This document shows, in pieces, positions 39,481 through 47,922 of a stretch of DNA of 64,000 nt; position 1 is the first letter of the stretch, and the number at the start of each line of letters is the position of its first letter. The notes below the pieces were generated by a model that worked only from the letters and a program-made list of their open reading frames with translations, did no database searches and was not told where the DNA came from. A program made the position numbers and the translations under genes. Where the stretch lies: the NCBI RefSeq assembly GCF_007858365.1, contig NZ_VFIO01000001.1:1364001-1428000 (forward strand), given 5' to 3'. The stretch is from Pseudomonas saxonica. GTDB taxonomy: Bacteria > Pseudomonadota > Gammaproteobacteria > Pseudomonadales > Pseudomonadaceae.

Positions 39481-39505
39481 AACCTCGGTTCGCCGAGGTT
39501 TTTTT
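39481..39505 (+). terminator. Intrinsic terminator of ppa
   Basis: AACCTCGG, TTCG tetraloop, CCGAGGTT, then TTTTT, 42 nt downstream of the ppa stop. The upstream A-run (39478-39482) makes it potentially bidirectional. Confidence 0.9.
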
Positions 39506-39662
39506 ATGCCTGAAACATCGCCACCAAACGGTCTGTTCAACAGGTTTAACGATTAAGCCGTGCAGCTGTAGGAATTTACATAAAAAGCTTCAGAAACTTC
39601 TTCAGGCGATAGGGATTTATCCTATTTCATGCCTGCTTTATTGAACGCTTGGTTTATTTAAA

Positions 39663-39684
39663 CGGACAGGGGTTGCCCGTAAAC
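39663..39684. promoter_or_regulatory. Possible operator before the S24 repressor
   Basis: ACGGACA at 39663 and the inverted TTGCCCGT ending at 39680 form an imperfect palindrome (ACGGRCA arms) within 15 bp of the repressor start codon, a position that fits autorepression. Evidence is symmetry and location only. Confidence 0.3.
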
Positions 39685-39693
39685 TCCCTATTC

Positions 39694-40434
39694 ATGAATA
39701 CATCCGGTGATCGCCTCAAGTCACTCCTGCGGGAGTGCCATTTATCCGCTTCGGACTTCGCCGCCAACCGCCGCGTTACGCCGCAGCACGTCAACAACTG
39801 GTTCAAACGCGGTATACCTATGGCCCGTCTGGACGAAATTGCCGAACTGCTGTGCGTCAACAGCCGCTGGTTACGTACGGGGGAAGGCGTGAAACACCCC
39901 TCCGCCCCTGGACTGCCACCCAATGCCCCTAAAACGGCCACTGCCACCTCCCACGCTGTCGACGCCGCGGCCAACGACATCGCCGTACCCTTCTACAACG
40001 AAGTCCTTAGCCCCAACGATTCGGGTAAGACCCACGTGGTTGAAATACCGGGCTGCCGAGTGCGATTGAGCCTTGCCTGTCTGCACGCCATGGACGTCAA
40101 CCCGGACCTGGCCATTTGCGCGCCCATGATCGGCAACAGCATGAGCTGCCGGATACAAGACGGCTCGACGGTCGCCATTGACCGCAGCCTGACCCAAATC
40201 GTCGATGGCGAGATATACGCCCTCGAACATGACGGCATGTTGCGCATCAAATACGCCTACCGGCTACCCAACAGCGGCCTGCGCCTGCGCAGCCACAACC
40301 CGGGCGAGTACCCGGACGAAGTCTTCAGTGAGTTACAAGTAGAGCAGCAAAACATACGCATTCTGGGCTGGGTATTCTGGTGGTCAACCCTGAACACACG
40401 GCGCCCGCTAGTGCCTTACGCACTGAGTGAATAA
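39694..40434 (+). CDS. LexA/CI-like S24 transcriptional repressor
   Basis: A 246-residue regulator with an N-terminal helix-turn-helix (LSASDFAANRRVTPQHVNNW) and a C-terminal S24 autoproteolysis domain. The serine is in PMIGNSMSCR and the lysine in LRIKYAYRLP, the catalytic dyad that self-cleaves on contact with RecA filaments in LexA, CI and PrtR-type proteins. I use the ATG at 39694; the frame to 39649 lacks a good start. The region upstream holds an imperfect palindrome (39663-39684), a possible self-operator. Targets are unknown. It sits at the edge of the accessory island and may be core or prophage-derived. Confidence 0.88.
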   Translation: MNTSGDRLKSLLRECHLSASDFAANRRVTPQHVNNWFKRGIPMARLDEIAELLCVNSRWLRTGEGVKHPSAPGLPPNAPKTATATSHAVDAAANDIAVPFYNEVLSPNDSGKTHVVEIPGCRVRLSLACLHAMDVNPDLAICAPMIGNSMSCRIQDGSTVAIDRSLTQIVDGEIYALEHDGMLRIKYAYRLPNSGLRLRSHNPGEYPDEVFSELQVEQQNIRILGWVFWWSTLNTRRPLVPYALSE

Positions 40435-40613
40435 CAACAGCTGGGCTTTTTTCTGGGAAAAGCGTTTCAACCTCAGTATGATTGCCGCACTTACGCATCC
40501 CCCTCGCTCACCGCGAGCCGGCATGCAGGGTCGGCAACGCAAGGTTGCCCCGCCCCACTCCCAGTTTGAAGGTGAGTACGGTTTACCAAAAATAAACCAG
40601 ACCCACCCCCGAG

Positions 40614-40637
40614 AAGCCGGCCACAAGCCGGCTTTTT
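40614..40637 (+). terminator. Intrinsic terminator at the island edge
   Basis: AAGCCGGC (40614-40621), loop CACAA, GCCGGCTT (40627-40634), then a run of T to 40637. It ends transcription entering from the S24 repressor side. The rest of the 359-bp gap 40435-40793 shows no gene that I can support; a TGGGGGATCAAATGGGGGAC direct repeat (40761-40781) precedes the integrase start. Confidence 0.8.
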
Positions 40638-40793
40638 AATGCCCTATTGAAAGCCATTCTCATCTACTGAAATCCGCCTAAGCCTTGCTAGATCAAGGGT
40701 TTCAGCCTATTTTTGTTCCTGTGACTTCTTTTTTAATCCACCGGCTTCCACGACAAAGTGGGGGATCAAATGGGGGACCAGAGGGCCGAAAGC

Positions 40794-42020
40794 ATGGGCA
40801 AGCTGACCGCAAAGCAAGTCGAAAATGTGACCGAAGCAGGCACCTACGAAGACGGTGATGGACTGCGCCTTGTCGTCAAATCAACGGGCCGAAAAAACTG
40901 GGTTCTGCGATTCCAGCTCAATGGCAAACGTAGGGAAATGGGGCTAGGCGGTTACCCTCAACTCGATCTGAAGAAAGCTCGCGCGGCGGCATACGAAAAC
41001 CGGATTCAGGTCCTTGGTGGAAACGACCCACTTGAAAAGCGTCAAGCTGAACAAGCGGCCGCGAAAGAAGCTGAGCGGCGAGAACAGGCCAAGCTAATCA
41101 CGTTTGAGCAATTAGCCAACGATTACCGCGACGCCCATGGGACAAGCTGGTCCGAGAAGTGGCGCAAAGGCTGGCTGCGAAAACTGGAGCTCTATGCCTT
41201 TCCCTATCTGGGAAAACTATCAGCGGACCAGGTCGAGACCAAGCATCTGATCAAGGCCTTACAGCCACTATGGTCAACCAAGACACGGACGGCCGACGAA
41301 GTACGCGGGCAAATCGAACAGATCCTGGATGCCGCCAGAGCCCGAGGCCTCAGGACCGGAGAGAATCCAGCACGCTGGCGCGGCCATCTGGAAAACCTGC
41401 TCAGTCGGCACGAGAAGAAAAAAGCTCGCAAACGCCAGCATCATCCTGCGCTGAAATGGCAGGACCTGCCGAAGCTCATGGATGCCTTGCGCAAGGACCC
41501 CAGCCACGTTTCTGTCGCGGCTCAGTTACTGATCCTAACCGGCGCTCGCTCGCATATGGTCCGATTCGCACGCTGGGATGAATTTGACTTGAAGTCGGGT
41601 CGATGGTCTCTGCCTGATGAGCGCATGAAAACGCGGCAAGCGTTCGCGATCCCCCTGGCCCCAGAAGTGGTTTCACTTCTGAAGGGCCTTCCGAAAATCA
41701 ACATCAGAAGTCCCTACGTTTTCCCCGGCCACGGCCAAAGCGGCGTGATGCACGCTAATGGCATTCGCAATCTGCTACATACACTGGGTTATGAGCACAT
41801 CACTCGTCACGGCTTCCGCTCAACCTTCCGGGACTGGGCAGGTGAAAAGACACCTTTCCCGAGAGATATCTGCGAGCTCGCGCTAGCCCATGACGAGCGC
41901 GGGGAAACGGAAAGCGCGTACTCTCGATCAGACTTTTTTGATAAACGTCGGGAGCTGATGAACGCATGGGCCATCTACGCTACATCCACACCCGAACACA
42001 CGAATGAAGCTCAACACTAA
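40794..42020 (+). CDS. P4-type tyrosine integrase
   Basis: A 408-residue site-specific recombinase from the ATG at 40794 (MGKLTAKQVENV). The N-terminal arm-binding DUF4102 domain has GLRLVVKSTGRKNWVLRFQ and MGLGGYPQLDLKKAR. The catalytic domain contains TGARSHMVRFARW (first Arg), TRHGFRSTFRDWA (His-x-x-Arg) and LALAHDERGETESAYSRSD (second His and the Tyr nucleophile), so it is probably active. It reads into the island and likely mobilised it. A start 36 nt upstream at a GTG is possible. No tRNA gene is visible beside it. Confidence 0.93.
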   Translation: MGKLTAKQVENVTEAGTYEDGDGLRLVVKSTGRKNWVLRFQLNGKRREMGLGGYPQLDLKKARAAAYENRIQVLGGNDPLEKRQAEQAAAKEAERREQAKLITFEQLANDYRDAHGTSWSEKWRKGWLRKLELYAFPYLGKLSADQVETKHLIKALQPLWSTKTRTADEVRGQIEQILDAARARGLRTGENPARWRGHLENLLSRHEKKKARKRQHHPALKWQDLPKLMDALRKDPSHVSVAAQLLILTGARSHMVRFARWDEFDLKSGRWSLPDERMKTRQAFAIPLAPEVVSLLKGLPKINIRSPYVFPGHGQSGVMHANGIRNLLHTLGYEHITRHGFRSTFRDWAGEKTPFPRDICELALAHDERGETESAYSRSDFFDKRRELMNAWAIYATSTPEHTNEAQH

Positions 42021-42160
42021 ACCTCGGAAGAATGATGAGGCGACGGCCACTGAGTGCGTCAGCCCTTGAGGCCCATGTATCAAGACAACAATTCCGCAAC
42101 CGCGGCGCAACCAACATCGGTGTAAGGCAACAAAATCTCTGGCTACCGACTTTCAAGCCG

Positions 42161-42205
42161 GGCCCCTTCAAGCAGGGATGCGTAGCCTCCCTGCTTGAAG
42201 GGGCC
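42161..42205. repeat. Perfect 18-bp inverted repeat with 9-nt loop
   Basis: Eighteen bases from 42161 (GGCCCCTTCAAGCAGGGA) are exactly complementary to 42188-42205, around the loop TGCGTAGCC. There is no U-tract on either side, so a standard terminator is unlikely despite its place 140 bp after the integrase. Confidence 0.85.
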
Positions 42206-42238
42206 TAACTTAAAAAATCTAAAACCCACGTAACTGTC

Positions 42239-42328
42239 TGTGGAAAACCACTGATTTCCACCGGTGGATAATTTCATCCACAGCCGCAAAACCCGCGAAA
42301 AATAGGGCCTTGACCCAAATTATCCACA
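42239..42328. other. Cluster of DnaA-box-like 9-mers
   Basis: A perfect TTATCCACA at 42320-42328, plus one-mismatch relatives: TCATCCACA (42274-42282), TTATCCACC on the minus strand (42263-42271) and TTTTCCACA on the minus strand (42239-42247). Four in 90 bp of AT-richer DNA resembles a replication origin or a DnaA titration site. No replication initiator gene is present in the window, so this may be a relic. Confidence 0.4.
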
Positions 42329-42405
42329 GGCGTAGAAAAGATCGTGCAAGCGCTGTCGTTGACAGCAACCCAGGTAGCCAGAACCTTTAAGGCTACGCCA
42401 CGAAC

Positions 42406-42747
42406 GTGGTGGTTCACCCCCAAGTGCGATTAGCGTCCGGCGGCTCGCACAGTCACAGCAATGTGATGGATGCCTACTTCTACCAGAGTGCCCACTGCGG
42501 CAACTCATACCTCTACATTCCTGCCCTGCAGCAACCTATCCGCTTGGCCATTTCACTGCGCCAACCTGCGTTCGTCTCTTACTTCCAGGAAGAGACGAAC
42601 GCGCCTACCGCTGCTGCAGCCCAACTCGTACAAGGCTTTGCGGCATTCCCCCTCGTGACAATCGGCGTGACAAACACCGAATGCTCACTCGTCACAGCGA
42701 TGCAGATGATGGTGCCGCAGCCCAGGGAATGGACTGCAGCTGACTGA
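42406..42747 (+). CDS. Possible small hypothetical protein between the integrases
   Basis: An open frame of 113 codons beginning with a GTG; an ATG at 42466 (MDAYFYQSAHCG) is the better start. The translation is of mixed composition with no recognisable motif (LYIPALQQPIRLAISLRQP, later TNTECSLVTAMQMM). There is no clear ribosome-binding site. It lies in the 1-kb stretch 42021-43032 that otherwise holds only the hairpin and DnaA-like sites. I report it only because it is the longest frame there; it may not be expressed. Confidence 0.2.
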   Translation: MVVHPQVRLASGGSHSHSNVMDAYFYQSAHCGNSYLYIPALQQPIRLAISLRQPAFVSYFQEETNAPTAAAAQLVQGFAAFPLVTIGVTNTECSLVTAMQMMVPQPREWTAAD

Positions 42748-43032
42748 CAGTCAGGCATGCCCCGGTCATCGCATTACTGCCTTCACCCGACTCAGGATCT
42801 CGCGGCGCCGGTTTCGTCAGCCAGCGCAGCCTCCACCCGCCCACTTCTTCGGAAGTGCTCAGGAGGCCAGATCATGAGATGCCCAAGCTCTTGGCCGTAA
42901 GGAGCCGCCAGTCCCGCGTTAGTGGACAACCCTCACAGGTCGCAGGGGCCTTGATCCCTGATAGCACTCAACATCCATGGCGGGATGACGTGGGGAAGTT
43001 TTTAAAAGTTTGGCTTCGAGAGGAATTTGATC

Positions 43033-44013
43033 ATGGCATTGGTAGGTAGGCGGGATGGGCGCAATTTTGGATGGGGTCGGCAACTGAGTTATGCCGGGCC
43101 ACAGGCATTGAAAGACATGTTCGGCGGCGGACACTACGGCACGGTCAAGGCGCACAGTGATCGGTGGCAGGCGTTTGTGCGCTGGTGTCGGTCGGAGGAT
43201 GGGCCAGGGTTTAACGATTCGCGAAAAATTGATCGGCAGACCTTACTGGATTACGCAGGATATCTACGTCAGCAGGTTGAACAAGGCGCTATCTGCATCG
43301 CCACCGCGCAAAATCGGTTGTCCAGCGTGAACCGAACGATGGCGGCGCTTCGCCGCGATCAGTATGTAAAAGTGCCGAGCCCGAGCAAGGCGCTGGGAAT
43401 GCGGCGAACCAGTGTTCGTCGTTCTGTGCCGCAAGGCCAAGACCGCGAACAGGTGAAGCGGATCGTAGAGGTGCTTTGCGAGCACCAGCAGCTGCGCCCC
43501 GCGGCCATCGCTCAGTTGGCCCGAGCCACCGGCATGCGCTTGCGCGAGGCCATCTTGGCCGACCTACCGCGCCTAAAACGTGAGGCCGAACACTACGGCA
43601 AGATCAACATCCAGGAGGGCACCAAAGGTGGTCGCTCTGGCGCGTCGGCGCCTCGCTGGATTATGGTAGATGAGCATATTCGTGACGCGCTGAGGTTTGC
43701 CGAACAGGTCTCGCCCGACGGTAGCCGCAACCTGCTTGCGCCGCATGAAAGCTACCTTGATTTCCAACGAGGAATCATCCGCCCCGCCCGACACCTCCTC
43801 CATCAGCACAACCTTAAAGGCTTCCACGAATTGCGGGCGGCCTATGCGTGCGAACGCTACGAGCAAATCACCCATCATCTCGCGCCCATCAACGGTGGCC
43901 GCTGCTATCAGCTCGACCGACGGCTAGATCAGGAAGCCCGAGTGCAAATCAGCTATGAACTCGGGCACGGCCGTATCGACGTGGTGTCGGCTTACATTGG
44001 CGGTCGAACATGA
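43033..44013 (+). CDS. Integrase-domain protein (Integrase_1 / Phage_integr_N type)
   Basis: A 326-residue tyrosine-recombinase relative common in Pseudomonas islands. The N-terminal SAM-like domain (SDRWQAFVRWCRSEDGPGF) precedes a catalytic domain with ARATGMRLREAILADLPRLK (first Arg), FHELRAAYACERYEQ (H-x-x-R equivalent) and a C-terminal SYELGHGRIDVVSAYIGG (His and Tyr). All catalytic positions seem present, though the family is divergent. The ATG at 43033 has AGAGGAA just upstream. It overlaps the next small gene by 4 bp, so they form a pair. Confidence 0.85.
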   Translation: MALVGRRDGRNFGWGRQLSYAGPQALKDMFGGGHYGTVKAHSDRWQAFVRWCRSEDGPGFNDSRKIDRQTLLDYAGYLRQQVEQGAICIATAQNRLSSVNRTMAALRRDQYVKVPSPSKALGMRRTSVRRSVPQGQDREQVKRIVEVLCEHQQLRPAAIAQLARATGMRLREAILADLPRLKREAEHYGKINIQEGTKGGRSGASAPRWIMVDEHIRDALRFAEQVSPDGSRNLLAPHESYLDFQRGIIRPARHLLHQHNLKGFHELRAAYACERYEQITHHLAPINGGRCYQLDRRLDQEARVQISYELGHGRIDVVSAYIGGRT

Positions 44014-44285
44014 GCAAGGCATTCGATATGGAGCTGCTGCTGGCCGGCGTTCTGACCGGGTCGCATTCCACACGCCAACGCCACCTTCGTCAGGCGGAGG
44101 CTATCCAAACAGCAATCGCTGAGCGCTGGCAACGCGACAACCCACGGACTTGGCAGAAAAAACACCTTGTGTGGTTTTTAAATCACCACCTAAACCAGCG
44201 CACTGACTCGACGCGCTATTACTATTTGCTGACCATACAATTACTCACTCATCGCCTAGGAAAATTCTGGCAGTTCAACTGCTAA
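44010..44285 (+). CDS. Small partner protein of the integrase-domain gene
   Basis: A 91-residue product, MSKAFDMELLLAGVLTGSHS, whose start overlaps the integrase stop (ATGA). The middle (RHLRQAEAIQTAIAERWQRDNPRTWQKKHLVWFLNHHL) looks like a helical SAM-like DNA-binding fold found at the N-terminus of tyrosine recombinases. It could help the integrase bind its arms or be an excision accessory; I cannot assign it. The C-terminus is unusually rich in Tyr, Leu and His (TRYYYLLTIQLLTH). Confidence 0.65.
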   Translation: MSKAFDMELLLAGVLTGSHSTRQRHLRQAEAIQTAIAERWQRDNPRTWQKKHLVWFLNHHLNQRTDSTRYYYLLTIQLLTHRLGKFWQFNC

Positions 44286-44397
44286 GCGAAGGTCAGCAAC
44301 CGGCCCAGGCTGTGTAAAAACGCACGCACCATCTTGAAGTCTGCATTGCTATGTAACTCTGCTAGCGTTTGGTTAATCAGCAACCCTGCAAAAATTA

Positions 44398-44420
44398 GGC
44401 GTTGCAATGGTTGCAATGCC
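44398..44420. repeat. Inverted repeat at the 3' end of hsdR
   Basis: GGCGTTGCAA, a 3-nt spacer, and TTGCAATGCC (one mismatch in 10-bp arms). It lies 16 bp beyond the hsdR stop, between convergent genes. It lacks a T-run; terminator or protein-binding site are both possible. Confidence 0.4.
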
Positions 44421-44436
44421 TCATTCCCTTAGCATG

Positions 44437-47400
44437 CTAGGCCGCTACCGCTGCAGCACGGTTAATTTCGAAAATCGTAGCGACAATTGCATCCGCATCT
44501 GCATCATTGAATGTCCCATCCAGCCCTTCATGGTGATCCATGGTGAATGGAGGCTCATACAACTGTCCCGCCTCCATGACACCCTGCTTTGTCAGACGAT
44601 CAATGATCATTTCGACAAAGCGAATTTGTTGGCTGCTATAACGATTTTCATCGAGGAATTTGCCAAATGCATCTTTGGCTGCGTTGCGATCCAAGCCGAC
44701 GAGTGAGCGGATCAACAGACTCAACGGCCTGTCGCTGCCATAGCACTCCTCAAAACGCGCACGGCTTTCCACCAATTCGGAATCGTAGACAAAATGCTCC
44801 AGCTCACTCAAGTCGGTCGGCGTCAGCGGCCTGTTGTACTTTAGCTTGGCGATAGCCACATGGCTTTCGTTCTCACGGATGTAAGCCTCGACCTTCTTCT
44901 TGTATTGGGCGATGTTGATACCGGTACTGAAGTCCTTCAGGCTCACGACAGTTGCTTCACCGATCTCATCGGTCAACACGGTATAGACCGGATTACCAGG
45001 CTGACGTTCGATAAACTGAATCAGCCCACGCAGTTTGCGGCGCATCCGCTCAATCAGCGGCAAGGTGATGTCCTCCCAGTACTCTTCGCTCTGCACTTCT
45101 TGCAGTAACGCTAGCTCTGCCCGCACGGACGGGATGGCCTCCATCCCTTCCAACTGGGTAGCCAGCTCAATCACTTTGTCACGGTAGCTCACGAAGTCGC
45201 TGGTAGACCGCACTAGGGCCAGTTGCAAATTAAGGCATACCAGGTCGAACAGTTTTGCGCTGATATGCTCAGCCTCAAGCTCACTAGGTAAACCCGCGAC
45301 GTGGGTACGCAGGTCACCCAGGGCCGAGTCATTCAAGGTGTTCCAGGCTTCACGGTCAGCAAAATGAGTCACATGCTCCAGTTCAGTACGAACGATGAAG
45401 TTGTTTACATTCATCGCCGCCACCTCACTGTGCAGTTCATCGGTCAAATCCTTGCGAAGACTCATAAACACATCGTACGTCTCCACCGCCTCACCTACGC
45501 CCGTGATTTTGCGCGTATTGCTCGATGACAACAATGACAGCAGATCCAGTCGCGCCTTGAACAACCGCTTGCCTAGCGGCTCAGCCACGCTACCAGGAGC
45601 CCCTTGAGGGTTCTCGTTGAAATACTCGAAGTTGGCGCAGAAATCGAAAATATAGAACTCGCTTTTGTCCGCTCCAGGCGCAAACAGATTTGGGCACAGA
45701 CGCGTGCCACGACCGATCATCTGCAAGAACTTTACTTTCGAACGCACCGCTTTGAAAAACACCAGATTCAGCACCTGCGGCACATCAATGCCGGTGTCCA
45801 ACATATCCACCGAAATGGCGATTTGCGGTAATTTGTTCAATTTACTGCCAAAGTCGTCGATCAGACTCTGTGCGTAAGTAACTGCGTGGGTGATCACGCG
45901 GGCGAACTCACCTTTGTATTGTGGGTAATGATGATTGAAGCGCTTGGCAATGAATTCGGCGTGTTTCTGATTGACCGCAAACACAATGGTCTTGCCAATT
46001 TTGTCACCACCGTCCACGGCCAGTCCGTTTTGCATCAGATGCTGCAGCATCAAGTCGACAGTGTGTTCATTGAACAACTGTTTGTTGACCTGTGATGCTA
46101 CGACCTCGGCAGGTGTGTCACCTTCAAGGTCATGGTCTCCCCAATCCAGTGATTCCCAGTGCTCTTTTTCCTCACTGCTAAGCTCACTGTAACGAATACC
46201 TTCGCGCACGAATTTTATGGGCACCGAATGCGCAATCGGCGGCACCAAGTAACCATCCTTCACGGCCTCGTCCAAGCCGTAAGCATCGGTTGGCACACCG
46301 GTTTCAAGGCCAAACAAGTGGTAAGTATCGCGATCCACTTCGTCCCGCGGGGTAGCGGTCAAGCCGACCAGGTAGCTGTCGAAGTAGCGGAAAATGGCGC
46401 CGTACTTCTGATACACACTGCGGTGCGCTTCGTCGATCACGATCAAATCGAAGTGACCGACACCATATTTACGCTGGTCACCTTCCATCTCATCGATCAA
46501 CCCCATCATGGTGGGATAGGTCGACAGATAGACCCGACCCTGGCCATTTCTGTCGGTGACCAAATTGACCGGAGCAGAGTCGGGCAGGAACTCCTTGAAG
46601 GCGCCTGCCGCCTGATTGACCAACGCCACTCGGTCAGCCAGAAACAGCACCCGCTTGACCCAGTTGGCCCGCATCAGCAATTCCACCAATGCGATGGACA
46701 TTCGGGTTTTTCCGGTGCCGGTGGCCATGGTCAGCAAACCAGCGCGACGGCCCTTGGCCATCGATTCTGTCATCGCACGGATCGCACGGTGCTGATAAGC
46801 ACGTTCAACGATGGCAGTGTTGATAGGCAACGTGTGTACATCAGTCTGTAGATGGCGGCGCTTGATCGCTAGTTCCAGTTCGTCACGCGTATAAAAGCCC
46901 TGCACTTCCCGTGGTGGCGCACGAAGATCGTCCCACAACCAGGTGTGATGACCATTGGTGTAGAAGATCAGTGGTCGCTGACCTTTCTCGGCTTCCAGGC
47001 AATCGGCATACAGTTTGGCCTGTTGCTGGCCGATGTCCGGATCTTTCAGGCTGCGCTTGGCTTCCACTACCGCCAATGGTTTACCGTCGGCGCCCCACAG
47101 CACGTAATCGACAAAACCATTGCCCTTTTCATTCGGCATGCCAGAAACCGGTACCTCAATGGCAGCGTTTTTACCCAACTCCCAACCAGCTTCGCGCAAC
47201 AACACGTCGATAAAGAAGCGACGAGTGTCTGCTTCGTCATAGTCGTGAGTATCGGGAACAGCGATGTTCGCGAACTTGGCCAACGCCAACTCGGCACGTG
47301 TGTCTGCCAGCGATGCATCGAGCGTACGCAACATTGCTTCGCGGTCTGCTGGCAGCGCTGCTTGCGCGGCAATTATGGCTTCGCGCGCTTCAAGTCGAGA

Positions 47401-47919
47401 GTTAAGGGCCTCGATCTGTTGTTGAAACTTGGCTTCCTGCTTTTTCAGTTCCTCACGAGTGAAAGCCGCTGCATCCACCGCGCTAACCAGCGTGGGTACA
47501 CGCTTCTCATCAAACTCGGCATCAATGCTCTTCGGATCACTTGCTCGCGTATAGGTACGCGCCAGCCAGAAAAGCACGTGAAACAACTCACGCACCAGCT
47601 TCATTGCATCGCTGAAACCAACCGGCTGCCTGGAATGCACAGCCTGATTGCCGAACTTTTGAATCAGCCGAGCCTTTTGGTGAATCAACGGCGGCAGCAA
47701 CTCGACAAACTCGACTTGAGTCAGCAGCAGATTGAGCCCTTTGTCGTAGGGCATGCGCAGGTCGCGATCATGCTCGTACAGCCACAGCACTGTCTGTTCC
47801 AAGGCGTGACGAGTGCGCATGCAGCACGCACGAGGATCGGAATAGACCAGTTGCTCCGCACCTTGGGCAGGTTCAAGGAGAACTTTGAATTCAGGGTGGA
47901 GAAACTGGAAATTGGTCAT
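44437..47919 (-). CDS. hsdR: Type I restriction enzyme, R (endonuclease/translocase) subunit
   Basis: A 1160-residue HsdR that translocates and cuts unmodified DNA in complex with HsdM and HsdS. A DUF4145-like N-terminal helical domain (about residues 1-160) and a coiled coil (about 165-215) precede the PD-(D/E)xK nuclease with GFVDYVLWGADGKPLAVVEAK. The superfamily 2 motor has Walker A TMATGTGKTRMSIAL, DEAH as VIDEAHRSVYQKY, and helicase motif VI QMIGRGTRLCP. An EcoEI-type C-terminal domain follows. It is the last gene of the hsdM-hsdS-hsdR operon, starting 4 bp after hsdS. All motifs appear intact. Confidence 0.96.
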   Translation of the reverse strand: MTNFQFLHPEFKVLLEPAQGAEQLVYSDPRACCMRTRHALEQTVLWLYEHDRDLRMPYDKGLNLLLTQVEFVELLPPLIHQKARLIQKFGNQAVHSRQPVGFSDAMKLVRELFHVLFWLARTYTRASDPKSIDAEFDEKRVPTLVSAVDAAAFTREELKKQEAKFQQQIEALNSRLEAREAIIAAQAALPADREAMLRTLDASLADTRAELALAKFANIAVPDTHDYDEADTRRFFIDVLLREAGWELGKNAAIEVPVSGMPNEKGNGFVDYVLWGADGKPLAVVEAKRSLKDPDIGQQQAKLYADCLEAEKGQRPLIFYTNGHHTWLWDDLRAPPREVQGFYTRDELELAIKRRHLQTDVHTLPINTAIVERAYQHRAIRAMTESMAKGRRAGLLTMATGTGKTRMSIALVELLMRANWVKRVLFLADRVALVNQAAGAFKEFLPDSAPVNLVTDRNGQGRVYLSTYPTMMGLIDEMEGDQRKYGVGHFDLIVIDEAHRSVYQKYGAIFRYFDSYLVGLTATPRDEVDRDTYHLFGLETGVPTDAYGLDEAVKDGYLVPPIAHSVPIKFVREGIRYSELSSEEKEHWESLDWGDHDLEGDTPAEVVASQVNKQLFNEHTVDLMLQHLMQNGLAVDGGDKIGKTIVFAVNQKHAEFIAKRFNHHYPQYKGEFARVITHAVTYAQSLIDDFGSKLNKLPQIAISVDMLDTGIDVPQVLNLVFFKAVRSKVKFLQMIGRGTRLCPNLFAPGADKSEFYIFDFCANFEYFNENPQGAPGSVAEPLGKRLFKARLDLLSLLSSSNTRKITGVGEAVETYDVFMSLRKDLTDELHSEVAAMNVNNFIVRTELEHVTHFADREAWNTLNDSALGDLRTHVAGLPSELEAEHISAKLFDLVCLNLQLALVRSTSDFVSYRDKVIELATQLEGMEAIPSVRAELALLQEVQSEEYWEDITLPLIERMRRKLRGLIQFIERQPGNPVYTVLTDEIGEATVVSLKDFSTGINIAQYKKKVEAYIRENESHVAIAKLKYNRPLTPTDLSELEHFVYDSELVESRARFEECYGSDRPLSLLIRSLVGLDRNAAKDAFGKFLDENRYSSQQIRFVEMIIDRLTKQGVMEAGQLYEPPFTMDHHEGLDGTFNDADADAIVATIFEINRAAAVAA

Positions 47920-47922
47920 TGG

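Noticed and set aside
40435..40793. tRNA gene as attachment site for the P4-type integrase
   Set aside because: No cloverleaf or T-arm GGTTCRAAYCC pattern can be read on either strand in this gap; the attachment site remains unknown.
42161..42212. Integron attC site, because GCCTAAC follows the 18-bp hairpin
   Set aside because: The RYYYAAC core is on the wrong side and no matching GTTRRRY lies at the other end; there is no intI-type integrase, and a perfect stem is unlike attC, which has bulges.
44286..44400. Insertion-sequence remnant suggested by GGCTGTGTAAAAACG between the integrase partner and hsdR
   Set aside because: It looks like the terminal repeat of some IS elements, but no transposase fragment or second end is present.
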